Positions 1-7,155 are shown, counted from the first letter of the stretch. The stretch: DNA of 64,000 nucleotides from a bacterium D16-50 (GCA_003612485.1 RAZA01000018.1:17595-81594); one strand, 5' to 3'. Notes: generated by a model not told the origin, from the letters alone. A program made the numbers and translations.

Positions 1-55
1 GCAGGATGCGCCCATAGGCAGCAGACAAAGACCGGCCGTGGCTCAAGGCCGTCAT
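1..55 (-). CDS. Partial CDS cut by the window edge, unknown
   Basis: An open frame starts with ATG at 55 on the minus strand and leaves the window after 18 residues (starting MTALSHGRSL). A GGAGGGG stretch lies about ten bases before the ATG. Its place after the sigma factor gene is where ICEs of this type often carry recombination or control genes, but 18 residues are too few to name it. The call rests only on the ribosome binding site and the open frame. Confidence 0.35.
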   Translation of the reverse strand, partial: MTALSHGRSLSAAYGRIL

Positions 56-158
56 GGGTTTCTCACCCCTCCGAGGTTCTCTCCGGGCCGCCCTCATTGC
101 GTGGTCCCGCTCCTGCGGGGCTGTGACTGGACGGAAGTATCATTATAGGCTGTCCATG

Positions 159-257
159 TCATGGCAGGCGGCCTGCCACAGGCCGCTTTGAGACGAACAT
201 TTGCCGCTCTGCACCTTTGATGTCATCTTTTTGGCAGGTTGCCCTGCAGGTGGTCAT
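159..257 (-). CDS. Possible small 32-residue protein downstream of ICE sigma factor
   Basis: The ATG at 257 is preceded by GGAGG with a seven-base gap, and the frame runs 32 residues to TGA. The same frame stays open 31 codons further upstream to about position 350, reading as plausible protein (…VVISSSIDTLAVQLERAER…) but with no ATG, GTG or TTG in that stretch. The real product may therefore be a protein of about 63 residues with an unusual start, or the 32-residue form. A hairpin (arms at 168-175 and 179-186) overlaps its 3' end. I recognise no family. Confidence 0.4.
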   Translation of the reverse strand: MTTCRATCQKDDIKGAERQMFVSKRPVAGRLP

Positions 258-354
258 GGCGTGTCCTCCGCACCGCTCCGCTCTTTCAAGCTGGACAGCT
301 AACGTATCTATGCTGCTGGATATGACCACCTGGCGGCGGTATTTTTCAATGGAC

Positions 355-378
355 AGAGGGGAGGAAAAATTCCCCTCT
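355..378. other. Inverted repeat after the ICE sigma gene
   Basis: Arms AGAGGGGA (355-362) and TCCCCTCT (371-378) flank an eight-base AT-rich loop, 43 bases past the stop of the sigma factor gene. There is no U-tract on either strand, so it is not a standard terminator. It could be a leader structure for the small reading frame that follows, or a protein binding site. Confidence 0.4.
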
Positions 379-420
379 ACTTACTTCCACGTTGGCAGGA
401 CGTTTTGCACACCCTGAAAT

Positions 421-873
421 TTAATTTTTTTCAAAAAATTTTTTCAGCTTCTTCAGGATATGGTTCTTGCGCTTGTGTACGGCGTTGCGGTATATGCCCA
501 TGCACTCCGCCGCTTCCCGCTCGGTCTGGCCCTGGAAAAACAGGCGGTCTATCAGCTCCCGCTCATCATCAGGGAGCAGGGAGAGCGCCTTATGTAGCTG
601 CTCGTACTGGAGTTTCCGCAGCGCGGTTTCCTCCACGCTCTCGGCTTCCTCGGCAAACTGCACCTCCTGTTCTGCCAGCCGTTCCAGGGAATCCTCCCTG
701 CTGGGTATGGTCGTTATGGTCTGATCCTCCTGGCTTATGATGGTCTGCTCTGTCTTGAGGTCGTATTCCTGATACTGCATTTTTCTTTCTGTGGTCCTGA
801 GCAGACTGATCACTTCCTCGCCTGCCTCCGGGTACATCTTCCTGTAATCCGGAATTCTGTATGCCTTTGCCAT
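421..873 (-). CDS. ICE-type sigma-70 family factor (region 4)
   Basis: A 150-residue protein whose last third reads as sigma region 4: LLPDDERELIDRLFFQG, then a helix-turn-helix with EREAAECMGIYRNAVHKRK, and a lysine-rich end. The N-terminal two thirds are acidic and glutamine-rich and show no clear region 2, as in the short sigma-like regulators of Tn916- and Tn1549-type elements. Those are thought to control excision or transfer genes. The start is fixed by GGAGG eight bases before ATG. A hairpin with a T-rich tail and a dyad lie upstream and could control it. The role is inferred from family and position. Confidence 0.8.
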   Translation of the reverse strand: MAKAYRIPDYRKMYPEAGEEVISLLRTTERKMQYQEYDLKTEQTIISQEDQTITTIPSREDSLERLAEQEVQFAEEAESVEETALRKLQYEQLHKALSLLPDDERELIDRLFFQGQTEREAAECMGIYRNAVHKRKNHILKKLKKFFEKN

Positions 874-946
874 AGGCTTGTCCTCCTTTTTTGAATTTCA
901 AAAAATGAAGGACAGGCGGCGGGCCGCGGCATTTCCCCCGGACAGC

Positions 947-985
947 AAAAGAGCGCATCTCCATTTCAGGAAATGCGCCCTTTTG
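947..985 (-). terminator. Hairpin with T-rich tail upstream of the ICE sigma gene
   Basis: Arms GCGCAT (953-958) and ATGCGC (973-978), extended by a G+A/C+T rim, give a stem read on the minus strand just before TCTTTTGC. It lies about 75 bases before the sigma start, so it could end transcripts coming from the cargo island or act as an attenuator. The stem is short and the call is moderate. Confidence 0.45.
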
Positions 986-1016
986 CAAAATGGTGTAATT
1001 TATTGCAACATGAGAA

Positions 1017-1036
1017 ACAATAATATAAATTATTGT
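1017..1036. promoter_or_regulatory. AT-rich dyad in the 395-bp gap before the sigma gene
   Basis: ACAATAAT (1017-1024) and ATTATTGT (1029-1036) are perfect arms around four bases. The site lies in the gap 874-1268, which otherwise holds only the hairpin at 947-985 and no gene I can support. Base composition turns AT-rich near here, so this is also close to the left boundary of the cargo island. A repressor or promoter site for the sigma gene is a reasonable guess. Confidence 0.35.
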
Positions 1037-1268
1037 CGAACAAAAAAACCGCAATCCACAATAGGAGTGCAGTCTTTTAGGTACTTCCATATTGGTATTT
1101 TTGGAAAAAACTCTTCCCTTACCTACAGCAAATCTGTGTTGTCCCTTTCCAGGGAACTTTAACATTTTAATTATAAATTACCGCATAAATGGATTTTCAT
1201 GAAAAGCATTTTAACTGTTATTCCAAATTCTTCCTGTACAAACCAATAAGCCAGTCATAGCAAACCTG

Positions 1269-2324
1269 TTAATTCTCTTTATAACACATAAAATCACCCG
1301 GCCTTACTGACGTATGATACATATCAGCTTTTCTCTCTAACGCTTTCTCTATATCCCATTCAATTGTACTGGCTTTAAATTCCACTCCCTTCTTCTCCAA
1401 CCACTCTTCCCATTTTTCTATTATCCCAACCTGCCCCTGGGTTATGGCGCCTTCCGAAAAAGCTCCCACTATTTTGGAATATATAGAAGAATCAAATCCG
1501 GAGTACAGTATCCCCCATCCCTTATCCGGTTCTTTTTCGTTCATGTATCCCATTCCGCCAATGCCAATCGTCAGGATTCCATTTTCATCCCGGAACGCAT
1601 ATCCGGCGATCTCCAATTCCGCATATGTCATCGCCATTTCCCTGCTTGTCATAAGGGATGGGTATTTTTCCATATATATATTTGCAAGCTCCTCTAATTT
1701 CCGGGTTTGTTCCTCACCGTCAACCAGTATGCACGCGCCATTTCCTTCCGCGCCTTTCTTTTTGATGGAAGCGATTCCCGTGTATTGGTTTATTGTAATA
1801 TCGAACCGCTCATTTATACAGGAGCCCTTTATCTCATCAACCCCCATAAACTCTTTCAGGGCACTTTCCAGGAAAGCATCCATTCCGCAGGCGTTCATAA
1901 GCCCTCCCAGCCTGTCTTCCTGAATCAGGTAACGTTTTCCGGTTTCAGAATCAACCTGGACAGTTGTGTTTTGGGGATCGAATCTGTAATATTTATCTGA
2001 CGTTTTGTCATATATGCTCCAATGATTTTTTATTCCGTCTTTATTGTATACAGAGACTGCATATTTCTCATTTTCAACCTTTTCAGGCTCCGTGCATGCC
2101 TGTGCGCCCAGACTTTCAGATATGGCTCCGCCCCTGATGCCTGCCTTCATGCAATTATATGCGTCATATGCGCTTAACCGGCCATTTTCAGCCCGCTTCC
2201 CCGGCTGACAGGAATCCGCTTTGCCCACCCGTTCAAACAGCGACGCCCCTCTGTTTGGCGCATTCGTGCTCCTGTACTCATATTGTCTTCCCCTCATCAA
2301 AACACTGCTCATTCCAACATTCAT
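1269..2324 (-). CDS. Hypothetical 351-residue MNVG protein, cargo island
   Basis: I do not recognise a named family. The protein is 351 residues and soluble, with no signal peptide or membrane segment. It begins MNVGMSSV, and the next large gene to the right (3,360-4,412) makes a 350-residue protein beginning MNVGNVPV, although the rest does not align by eye. The middle has beta-rich text (YAVSVYNKDGIKNHWSIYDK) and a glycine run (GILTIGIGGMGYM). The C-terminus is helical and charged. A GGAGA ribosome binding site precedes the ATG. It is the last gene of the AT-rich minus-strand block and follows a 16-bp inverted repeat. Function unknown. Confidence 0.65.
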   Translation of the reverse strand: MNVGMSSVLMRGRQYEYRSTNAPNRGASLFERVGKADSCQPGKRAENGRLSAYDAYNCMKAGIRGGAISESLGAQACTEPEKVENEKYAVSVYNKDGIKNHWSIYDKTSDKYYRFDPQNTTVQVDSETGKRYLIQEDRLGGLMNACGMDAFLESALKEFMGVDEIKGSCINERFDITINQYTGIASIKKKGAEGNGACILVDGEEQTRKLEELANIYMEKYPSLMTSREMAMTYAELEIAGYAFRDENGILTIGIGGMGYMNEKEPDKGWGILYSGFDSSIYSKIVGAFSEGAITQGQVGIIEKWEEWLEKKGVEFKASTIEWDIEKALERKADMYHTSVRPGDFMCYKEN

Positions 2325-2356
2325 TATATGGTCTCCATTTGTTTTTCATTATTTTT

Positions 2357-2398
2357 TGACTCTTTACAGACTTAAAAGTGTCAGTCTGTAAAGAGTCA
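2357..2398. repeat. Perfect 16-bp inverted repeat
   Basis: Arms at 2357-2372 (TGACTCTTTACAGACT) and 2383-2398 pair perfectly around a ten-base loop. On the minus strand the right-hand gene ends 28 bases before it and the next gene starts 33 bases after it. The base run next to the stem is A-rich on the minus strand, not U-rich, so it is not a textbook terminator there. On the plus strand the T-run precedes the stem. It may be a transcript-stabilising hairpin, a processing site or a remnant of a small element. Confidence 0.6.
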
Positions 2399-2425
2399 TA
2401 TATAAAAACTCCTGCGCTCCCTCAA

Positions 2426-2857
2426 TCAATTAAAATTGTATGTTACGTCCACTGTAGATGCAGTTCCTACTGCTACGCCTCCTATTTTCACATAATAAAC
2501 GCCGGAGGGTATTCGGGACATATCAATTTCCAGTACTTCAGTGGAATAATTCGCAAAATTGATATTAATCTGCGATCCCGAGTCAGGAATAAAATATATA
2601 GTCCCCTGAACTAAACTGCGGCCATTATTTCTAGGCATGGTCAATGTCAATGTCGAATCATCATACACTGCCTGCATGCCAACCGTATAGGTAGTTTTTG
2701 ATGTTCCGAACCTAAAAGTCTTTACCGTTCTGGCTCCGACCTCAGCGACAGCCTGCACAGCTTTCAACGACTCAACTTCACTTGCATATACATAGTCCGT
2801 ACTGCTGAATAGAAACATGGCCGCCATCGCCAGCACAAAATACTTAATCTTCTTCAT
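2426..2857 (-). CDS. Secreted 143-residue protein, unknown
   Basis: The N-terminus MKKIKYFVLAMAAMFLFSS is a clear signal peptide, with likely cleavage after VYA near residue 26. The mature part of about 117 residues is beta-rich, with alternating polar and hydrophobic residues (TTYTVGMQAVYDDSTLTLTMP and SGVYYVKIGGVAVGTAS), suggesting a small beta-sandwich. I chose the start at 2,857 because GGAGG lies eight bases before it. An in-frame ATG 16 codons upstream has no such site. It lies in the ECF-sigma cargo island and would act outside the cell. No enzyme motif is visible. Confidence 0.7.
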   Translation of the reverse strand: MKKIKYFVLAMAAMFLFSSTDYVYASEVESLKAVQAVAEVGARTVKTFRFGTSKTTYTVGMQAVYDDSTLTLTMPRNNGRSLVQGTIYFIPDSGSQININFANYSTEVLEIDMSRIPSGVYYVKIGGVAVGTASTVDVTYNFN

Positions 2858-2924
2858 CCCATTAACCTCCATTTCAAATGCGCAGGAGTTTTTAATCTGC
2901 GCCATTTAGCTGGGAATAATCCAG

Positions 2925-3029
2925 TCATAACGGCAGTAATACTTTAGAGATTCCTCTGTCAGTCAGAACCTCCATCTGCTCCCCAAAAGGCCCAAGCGTT
3001 ACCTCTTTGACAGAGGCTGATACATCCAT
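2925..3029 (-). CDS. Possible 34-residue ORF overlapping the 81-residue frame
   Basis: An ATG at 3,029 opens 34 codons (MDVSASVKEVTLGPFGEQ…) ending at 2,925 and overlapping the upstream 81-residue frame by 31 bases in another phase. The text looks like real protein. It could be a separate small gene (a GGAG lies 11 bases before the ATG) or the original C-terminus of the upstream gene, displaced by a frameshift. I cannot choose between these from sequence alone. Confidence 0.35.
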   Translation of the reverse strand: MDVSASVKEVTLGPFGEQMEVLTDRGISKVLLPL

Positions 3030-3244
3030 TTCTCATAGCGCTCCACTGCTTTCTGATGAATAGAACCTGGAACGCCTGCCTTATTTCCTACTTCTTCTAT
3101 CCGCCCATTCCTCACCTCACATCTGGTTTCATTAATTATGAATTCCCTGTTGGTATCGACTCCTGATTCATTCAAAAATACCAACATCATCGGTGTGCTG
3201 ATTGCCCCACGATATAGCACCAAAAGCGCATGCTGTTCGCTCAA
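2999..3244 (-). CDS. Hypothetical 81-residue protein, possibly a gene remnant
   Basis: The frame has no ATG start. TTG at 3,244 is the only candidate and there is no convincing ribosome binding site. In-frame stops lie just upstream, while another phase at about 3,245-3,315 reads like protein (FAADWGRGSVITNLI) before a stop. Together with the 34-residue frame that follows, this looks like one decaying gene broken by two frameshifts. The residues (LLVLYRGAISTPMMLVFLNESG) suggest a small alpha/beta domain. No family recognised. Confidence 0.4.
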   Translation of the reverse strand: MSEQHALLVLYRGAISTPMMLVFLNESGVDTNREFIINETRCEVRNGRIEEVGNKAGVPGSIHQKAVERYEKWMYQPLSKR

Positions 3245-3359
3245 ATCAAATTTGTTATTACGCTACCTCTACCCCAATCTGCGGCGAATTTGTTTTGCCC
3301 CTTTATATGGAACACCTAATTATAGAACACCATATAAGTGAATTCCTCTAAAAAATATG

Positions 3360-4412
3360 TTATCCATATTTCCATTGAGTATCTTCAGGAATATAATTTC
3401 CAAAATGATTATTGATTCCTGTCGACCATGCATACCATCCCGTAAATAGGGAAAGATGACTCATAAAGTCAGAATATCCCTTAACATTATCTATCTGTTC
3501 ATCATGTTCTTCCCATATTTCATCAGCCTGGAACAATTGCCCTTTTAAACTATCCGGTGTTATATAAAAGGGAATATCCTTTTCATACTTTTTCCCACCT
3601 ATCCACATGTCCATTTTTGATACATCATCTACATCTTCTTTGTAAAAAAATCTAAAATCTTTTGGCGGCGCCATTGCCTCATCTGCCATACTTGCTCTCC
3701 CAACCTGATTCCGATAGGTAAAATTCCAACCACTGTTAAAATCGAATCCGCCATCCAGAGTCAAATCAGAGTTTTTTTCTATTTCTTCCGTATCAATGGA
3801 ACCAATTCCCCACTTTTGTGCAATTTCATTTGCCATAATTCCTAATGAGTCTTTGACATCCGCACACTGATAATAATAGTCCGCATTATAGTAAACCCAG
3901 TCATAGTTCCTGTAACCATAGTCCGCGTTTATCTTTGCCCCTTCGTCATAGTTTGCCCTTCTGGCAGCTCTGGCATTTTCCTTGGCAAAAATCTCATATA
4001 CTTCACTGATTATTTTCCTATTGTCCTCATCCACATTACCAGATGACCAGTGCTGCTGAACCTGGTATTTTCGCATCTCCGTACAACAAGCATAAAAATA
4101 CTGATCCAATTCGCTCTTGTCTATCCTGCCGGCATAAAAATCACTCATATGTTTTTCGATGTCCTTTTGCATATCATATCCAAAAGAATCTCCAAACAGA
4201 TGGTCGGGCATGGGAACCGTAATCTGATAATTCGTATAACAATCACATACACTCCATAACTCTTCCGTCATTTTTTCAAAGGTATCTCTCGTAGGTGTAA
4301 AAGTATCCCGAACTTTTTTAATCAAATCATCTTGGTTCTTTATCCCTTTGTCTGTCAGCCGATTATTAATGTCCAAACCTATTACATTAACTGGAACATT
4401 TCCCACATTCAT
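3360..4412 (-). CDS. Hypothetical 350-residue MNVG protein, cargo island
   Basis: A soluble acidic protein with no signal peptide, starting MNVGNVPVNVIGLDINNRL. It is rich in aromatic residues (YGYRNYDWVYYNADYYYQC near residue 170) and has two cysteine pairs, including ACCTEM near residue 110. The length nearly equals that of the other MNVG protein at 1,269-2,324, but only the first four residues agree. A GGGAGG site precedes the ATG. It lies 113 bases downstream of the exported-peptide gene and may be read from the same ECF promoter. Function unknown. A secreted or surface effector is possible but unsupported by any motif. Confidence 0.65.
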   Translation of the reverse strand: MNVGNVPVNVIGLDINNRLTDKGIKNQDDLIKKVRDTFTPTRDTFEKMTEELWSVCDCYTNYQITVPMPDHLFGDSFGYDMQKDIEKHMSDFYAGRIDKSELDQYFYACCTEMRKYQVQQHWSSGNVDEDNRKIISEVYEIFAKENARAARRANYDEGAKINADYGYRNYDWVYYNADYYYQCADVKDSLGIMANEIAQKWGIGSIDTEEIEKNSDLTLDGGFDFNSGWNFTYRNQVGRASMADEAMAPPKDFRFFYKEDVDDVSKMDMWIGGKKYEKDIPFYITPDSLKGQLFQADEIWEEHDEQIDNVKGYSDFMSHLSLFTGWYAWSTGINNHFGNYIPEDTQWKYG

Positions 4413-4525
4413 ACAAAATCCTCCCTAAGCCATAAAGTAGTATAAACAAGTTATAAATCCCTTCCCTTTTTTGATTTTCTTAATCAGTATCATCTGAAAA
4501 GAGAAAATACAAAAAAATCAATTAA

Positions 4526-4657
4526 CTAAGCCGCAGAGTAAGATATTATATATGTCATTCTTGACTCCGCTGCCTCTGTCATAATAGCCGGTATTGCAGC
4601 TACTAACATTGCAAGCATGATACATAATGCTGTAATTCTATGGGATTTCTTCATCAT
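4526..4657 (-). CDS. 43-residue exported peptide under an ECF promoter
   Basis: The peptide starts MMKKSHRITALCIMLAMLVA, a compact signal peptide with a basic N-region and a 17-residue hydrophobic core. Cleavage after TEA would release a tail of about 14 residues ending TYIISYSAA. The start at 4,657 is chosen because GGGGG sits five bases before ATG, whereas the upstream in-frame ATGs lack a site. Its promoter (4,689-4,717) matches the one before the ECF sigma gene to the base in both boxes and in the 18-base spacing. It could be a signalling peptide, a bacteriocin-like product or a small envelope stress peptide. The choice is inference. Confidence 0.65.
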   Translation of the reverse strand: MMKKSHRITALCIMLAMLVAAIPAIMTEAAESRMTYIISYSAA

Positions 4658-4688
4658 TTTCACCCCCTTTCCATCCTTTATATAATAA

Positions 4689-4717
4689 TAACGATTCATA
4701 TATTTCATTTTGTTACA
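4689..4717 (-). promoter_or_regulatory. ECF-type promoter of the exported-peptide gene
   Basis: On the minus strand TGTAAC (4717-4712) is followed after 18 bases by CGTTA (4693-4689). The same boxes and spacing occur before the ECF sigma gene at 6,057-6,085. The expected start of transcription is about 25 bases before the peptide ATG. An AAC-containing -35 and a CGT-containing -10 are typical of ECF sigma targets. Confidence 0.7.
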
Positions 4718-4757
4718 TGACTGCGTAAATATTTATTTTTCTTACTCTTATTATTTA

Positions 4758-5447
4758 CTACTCCCATACCCAATGCAAAAATATTTCCCTAATATCCTCC
4801 ACAGATAGTTCTTCTGCGAATATAGTGTATACACTGCTGCCAAGCTCCAAATAAGCGTAGATGGTTCCACCTTCATTTCGATAAAGTTCTGCTGTATATC
4901 CGTTTAAAGATAAAGCTGTCTTTTCTCCGTATTCACTATCATACACAACTATTCTGCCATCCACTATCATCTCCTGCTGACAAATCAACTGTCTCCCCGA
5001 CTCATCTACGTATAAATACTCCAAAAATAATTCATTCATATTCTCTCCCACGGAAACATATCCCTCCGGAATATAAACCGGGGCATGGGCCTCAGACTGT
5101 TCGTCCCACTTGCTATCCGTTATATAATGATACAGAAAAGAATCCTCCCAGATTGTCTTTATAGTATCAAAAAAAACAATTCGACATGCCTCAATGCTCA
5201 TAGAACATAGAAAGACTATTACCACCACAACAGCCGCAATGTGTAAATATCTCCTACCAATCTTATATACAGCACTCCGTATGCTCCTGCGCCTTTCCCA
5301 ACGCTGCAAACGCTTCATCTTTTTTTCAAAACCTATTGAGAATTCATACTTGTAATCTATTTCTTTCTCAATATCCTCTAAAAAAGCCTCTGCAGCCATA
5401 GGCATATATCTATACAACCATTCATCCGTTATCTGTATTCTATTCAT
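4758..5447 (-). CDS. DUF4367-type membrane protein, likely anti-sigma partner
   Basis: A 229-residue protein with a charged cytoplasmic N-terminus of about 65 residues (MAAEAFLEDIEKEIDYKYEF), a single membrane span near residues 70-87 (IAAVVVVIVFLCSM) and an extracellular domain of about 140 residues. That domain holds the pattern PVYIPEGYVSVGE and ends LSVEDIREIFLHW, which fits DUF4367. Such proteins sit next to ECF sigma genes and are taken to hold the sigma factor at the membrane. It overlaps the sigma gene by eight bases (GGAGG eight bases before ATG), so the two are translated together. Anti-sigma function is inferred from architecture and position. Confidence 0.75.
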   Translation of the reverse strand: MNRIQITDEWLYRYMPMAAEAFLEDIEKEIDYKYEFSIGFEKKMKRLQRWERRRSIRSAVYKIGRRYLHIAAVVVVIVFLCSMSIEACRIVFFDTIKTIWEDSFLYHYITDSKWDEQSEAHAPVYIPEGYVSVGENMNELFLEYLYVDESGRQLICQQEMIVDGRIVVYDSEYGEKTALSLNGYTAELYRNEGGTIYAYLELGSSVYTIFAEELSVEDIREIFLHWVWE

Positions 5448-5982
5448 CCAGATTTCCCTCCATCTCCTTTATTTTCCGTTCTATGATAACCTTTCCTCTG
5501 GAAAGCCTCTGCCGCACGGTTCCCTCCAATATGCCGCAGACCTTCGCTATTTCCCGATTTTCCATATTGTTTACATATTTTAACATAAATACATCTCTGT
5601 ATTTCAACGGCAGATTTTTCAGTATGTCTAAAATACCATTCTCCAAATCAGACTCTATATAAGTAACATAACCGCCTTTTTCCATAGCTTCTTCGAACAA
5701 AATTTCCTTTTTCACTTGACTGCTCCTCTTTCTGTAAAGATCAAACGCTGCATTTCTGGCACAAGCAACAAGATACAATTTTGTTGGAACATCTTCGAAT
5801 TCATCCAGCTTATCTAAATTGTAAGCCACACTGACAAAGGCATTATGAACTGCATCCTCTGCCAAAAAAGAATCATGCAGCACATCCATTGCAACCTTCT
5901 GCATCAGATATCTGTATTTTTCATAGAGAATCACAAATTTTCGCTTTTCCTCTGGCGTATCTATCATCAACAAAAATATCAT
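5440..5982 (-). CDS. ECF RNA polymerase sigma factor
   Basis: A 180-residue protein with sigma region 2 at about residues 18-85 (AEDAVHNAFVSVAYNLDKL, then YLVACARNAAFDLYRKR) and region 4 at about 115-172 (LPLKYRDVFMLKYVNNM, REIAKVCGILEGTVRQRLSRGK). This is the usual size and layout for an ECF sigma-70 factor. It is the first gene of the minus-strand cargo block and overlaps the DUF4367 partner gene. The promoter at 6,057-6,085 has the same boxes as the one before the exported peptide, so it very likely activates itself and that peptide. Codon use and base content are more AT-rich than in the ICE backbone. Confidence 0.92.
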   Translation of the reverse strand: MIFLLMIDTPEEKRKFVILYEKYRYLMQKVAMDVLHDSFLAEDAVHNAFVSVAYNLDKLDEFEDVPTKLYLVACARNAAFDLYRKRSSQVKKEILFEEAMEKGGYVTYIESDLENGILDILKNLPLKYRDVFMLKYVNNMENREIAKVCGILEGTVRQRLSRGKVIIERKIKEMEGNLDE

Positions 5983-6056
5983 ATATGTTCCTCATCACAT
6001 TTATATATGTGTTTTCCCCTTACATTTTTCGAGTTTTTTTCACCCTATATTAATAG

Positions 6057-6085
6057 TAACGAAATATAAAGACCTATTTGTTACA
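6057..6085 (-). promoter_or_regulatory. ECF-type autoregulatory promoter of the sigma gene
   Basis: TGTAAC (6085-6080), 18 bases, CGTTA (6061-6057), with transcription expected about 70 bases before the sigma ATG. It is the twin of the site at 4,689-4,717. The surrounding 300-base gap (5,983-6,282) separates this leftward unit from the rightward ICE genes. Apart from this promoter and the repeats at 6,219-6,270 I see nothing in it. Confidence 0.7.
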
Positions 6086-6218
6086 TTTTTCATCAGAAAT
6101 CGGGTACTATAATAAGATGCTCTTTTCCACATTTTGATTTATATCTATTTTGGGTGGAATAATCAAGCAGAAACACAAAGTTTTTAACCGTATGATGCAT
6201 TCATGTACTTTATTTTTT

Positions 6219-6270
6219 GTAGTTGCTTTTCTCCTGACTCAGAGTTAACATACACCAACTACGAGAAAAG
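6219..6270 (+). promoter_or_regulatory. Interleaved complementary segments ending at a ribosome binding site
   Basis: GTAGTTG (6219-6225) and CTTTTCTC (6226-6233) are followed, 22 bases later, by their exact complements in the same order, CAACTAC (6256-6262) and GAGAAAAG (6263-6270). This order allows an H-type pseudoknot or two exclusive hairpins, not one simple hairpin. The last arm runs into the GGAGG of the gene at 6,283, so pairing could hide its ribosome binding site. Confidence 0.45.
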
Positions 6271-6282
6271 GAGGCGTTCTAT

Positions 6283-6591
6283 ATGAACAAAAATTCTTTG
6301 TTGTACCAGCTGATGGCAATGCGGATGAATGGCATCATGAACAGTGTTGCCGAACAGGACGAGGACTATCAAGCATCACTCAGCGCAGCCGATCCGTATA
6401 TCGACCAGCTGAAAGCCCTGCATCTCCCCAAAGAGACCAGGCAGTTGATCGACGACTGTGTGAGCGCGCATGTCGCCATCGGGAGCTGCTTTGGGAGGCT
6501 CGCATACATGCAGGGATTTTCCGACTGCCGGGAGCTGCTCCTTGCACCTGCCCAATCCGGAAAGGAGGTTCCCGGCCATGGACTCCTATAG
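6283..6591 (+). CDS. Conserved ICE hypothetical, 102 residues
   Basis: A helical, soluble protein (MNKNSLLYQLMAMRMNGIM) with a strong AAAAGGAGG site ten bases before ATG. It is one of only two ICE genes here on the plus strand. Its stop overlaps the start of the next gene by 14 bases, so the two are coupled. I recognise no domain. The composition (many Asp, Glu, Leu, Met) and size fit a small regulatory or structural ICE protein. The leader carries interleaved complementary segments that could control its translation. Confidence 0.65.
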   Translation: MNKNSLLYQLMAMRMNGIMNSVAEQDEDYQASLSAADPYIDQLKALHLPKETRQLIDDCVSAHVAIGSCFGRLAYMQGFSDCRELLLAPAQSGKEVPGHGLL

Positions 6592-7155
6592 CCTTTCCTA
6601 CACCCTTGATCCTGAACAGGGCAGGATTCTCTCCGGCCTTGTCAGGCGATGCAGGGACATCAACGGCTGGGGCCCCAGGAGCTTCTCCAGTATGCCGCCA
6701 CCGCCAATTCCCAGGCGGAGGTTGACCTGAAACTGGACTTTCTGCAGGATGCGGTCACCCATCTGGAAATCGTGAACAGCACACAGGCCGAAAAAGACGC
6801 CGTGCGCATCACGGAGGATGAGCGGATTGTCTGCCGCAGGGTTGCCGATGCCTTTGCGGAAATGTACAGCCTTGACCTCATGGTGCTGGATGCCGGGCAG
6901 TACGGCTTTGTGAAACTGCAGTATTACAAACACCCTTTTGGCTTTGACGATACCTGTATCTTTACTTCCGGCAGGGACCTGTTTGACGACCTCTGGGGCG
7001 AATGGTATTCCTTTCAGCTCCTTGCGCTCACAAAAGGCACCCCTCTGGCTGAACTGGACTATCAAGACATGTTCCAATGCCTGCCGGAAGAACAGCAGAA
7101 AGAAATCCTGGGTAAACGGGAGTATTTCCTTGGCCTGGCCGGGATCAGCCTTTGA
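6578..7155 (+). pseudogene. ICE hypothetical interrupted by a frameshift
   Basis: Translation starts at ATG 6,578 (AAGGAGG ten bases before) with MDSYSLSYTLDPEQ and reads sensibly to INGWG near 6,673. It then needs a +1 or -2 shift at the run GGGGCCCC (6,669-6,676) to continue as PQELLQYAATANSQAEVDL and on to TGA at 7,155. Without the shift the first frame ends at 6,730 with a proline-rich nonsense tail. The joined protein would be about 192 residues, mixed alpha/beta, family unknown. A sequencing error in the G/C run, a true mutation or programmed slippage are all possible. Confidence 0.6.

Noticed and set aside
217..417. Plus-strand 66-codon frame at the left edge
   Set aside because: No ribosome binding site, and it opposes a minus-strand frame that has one.
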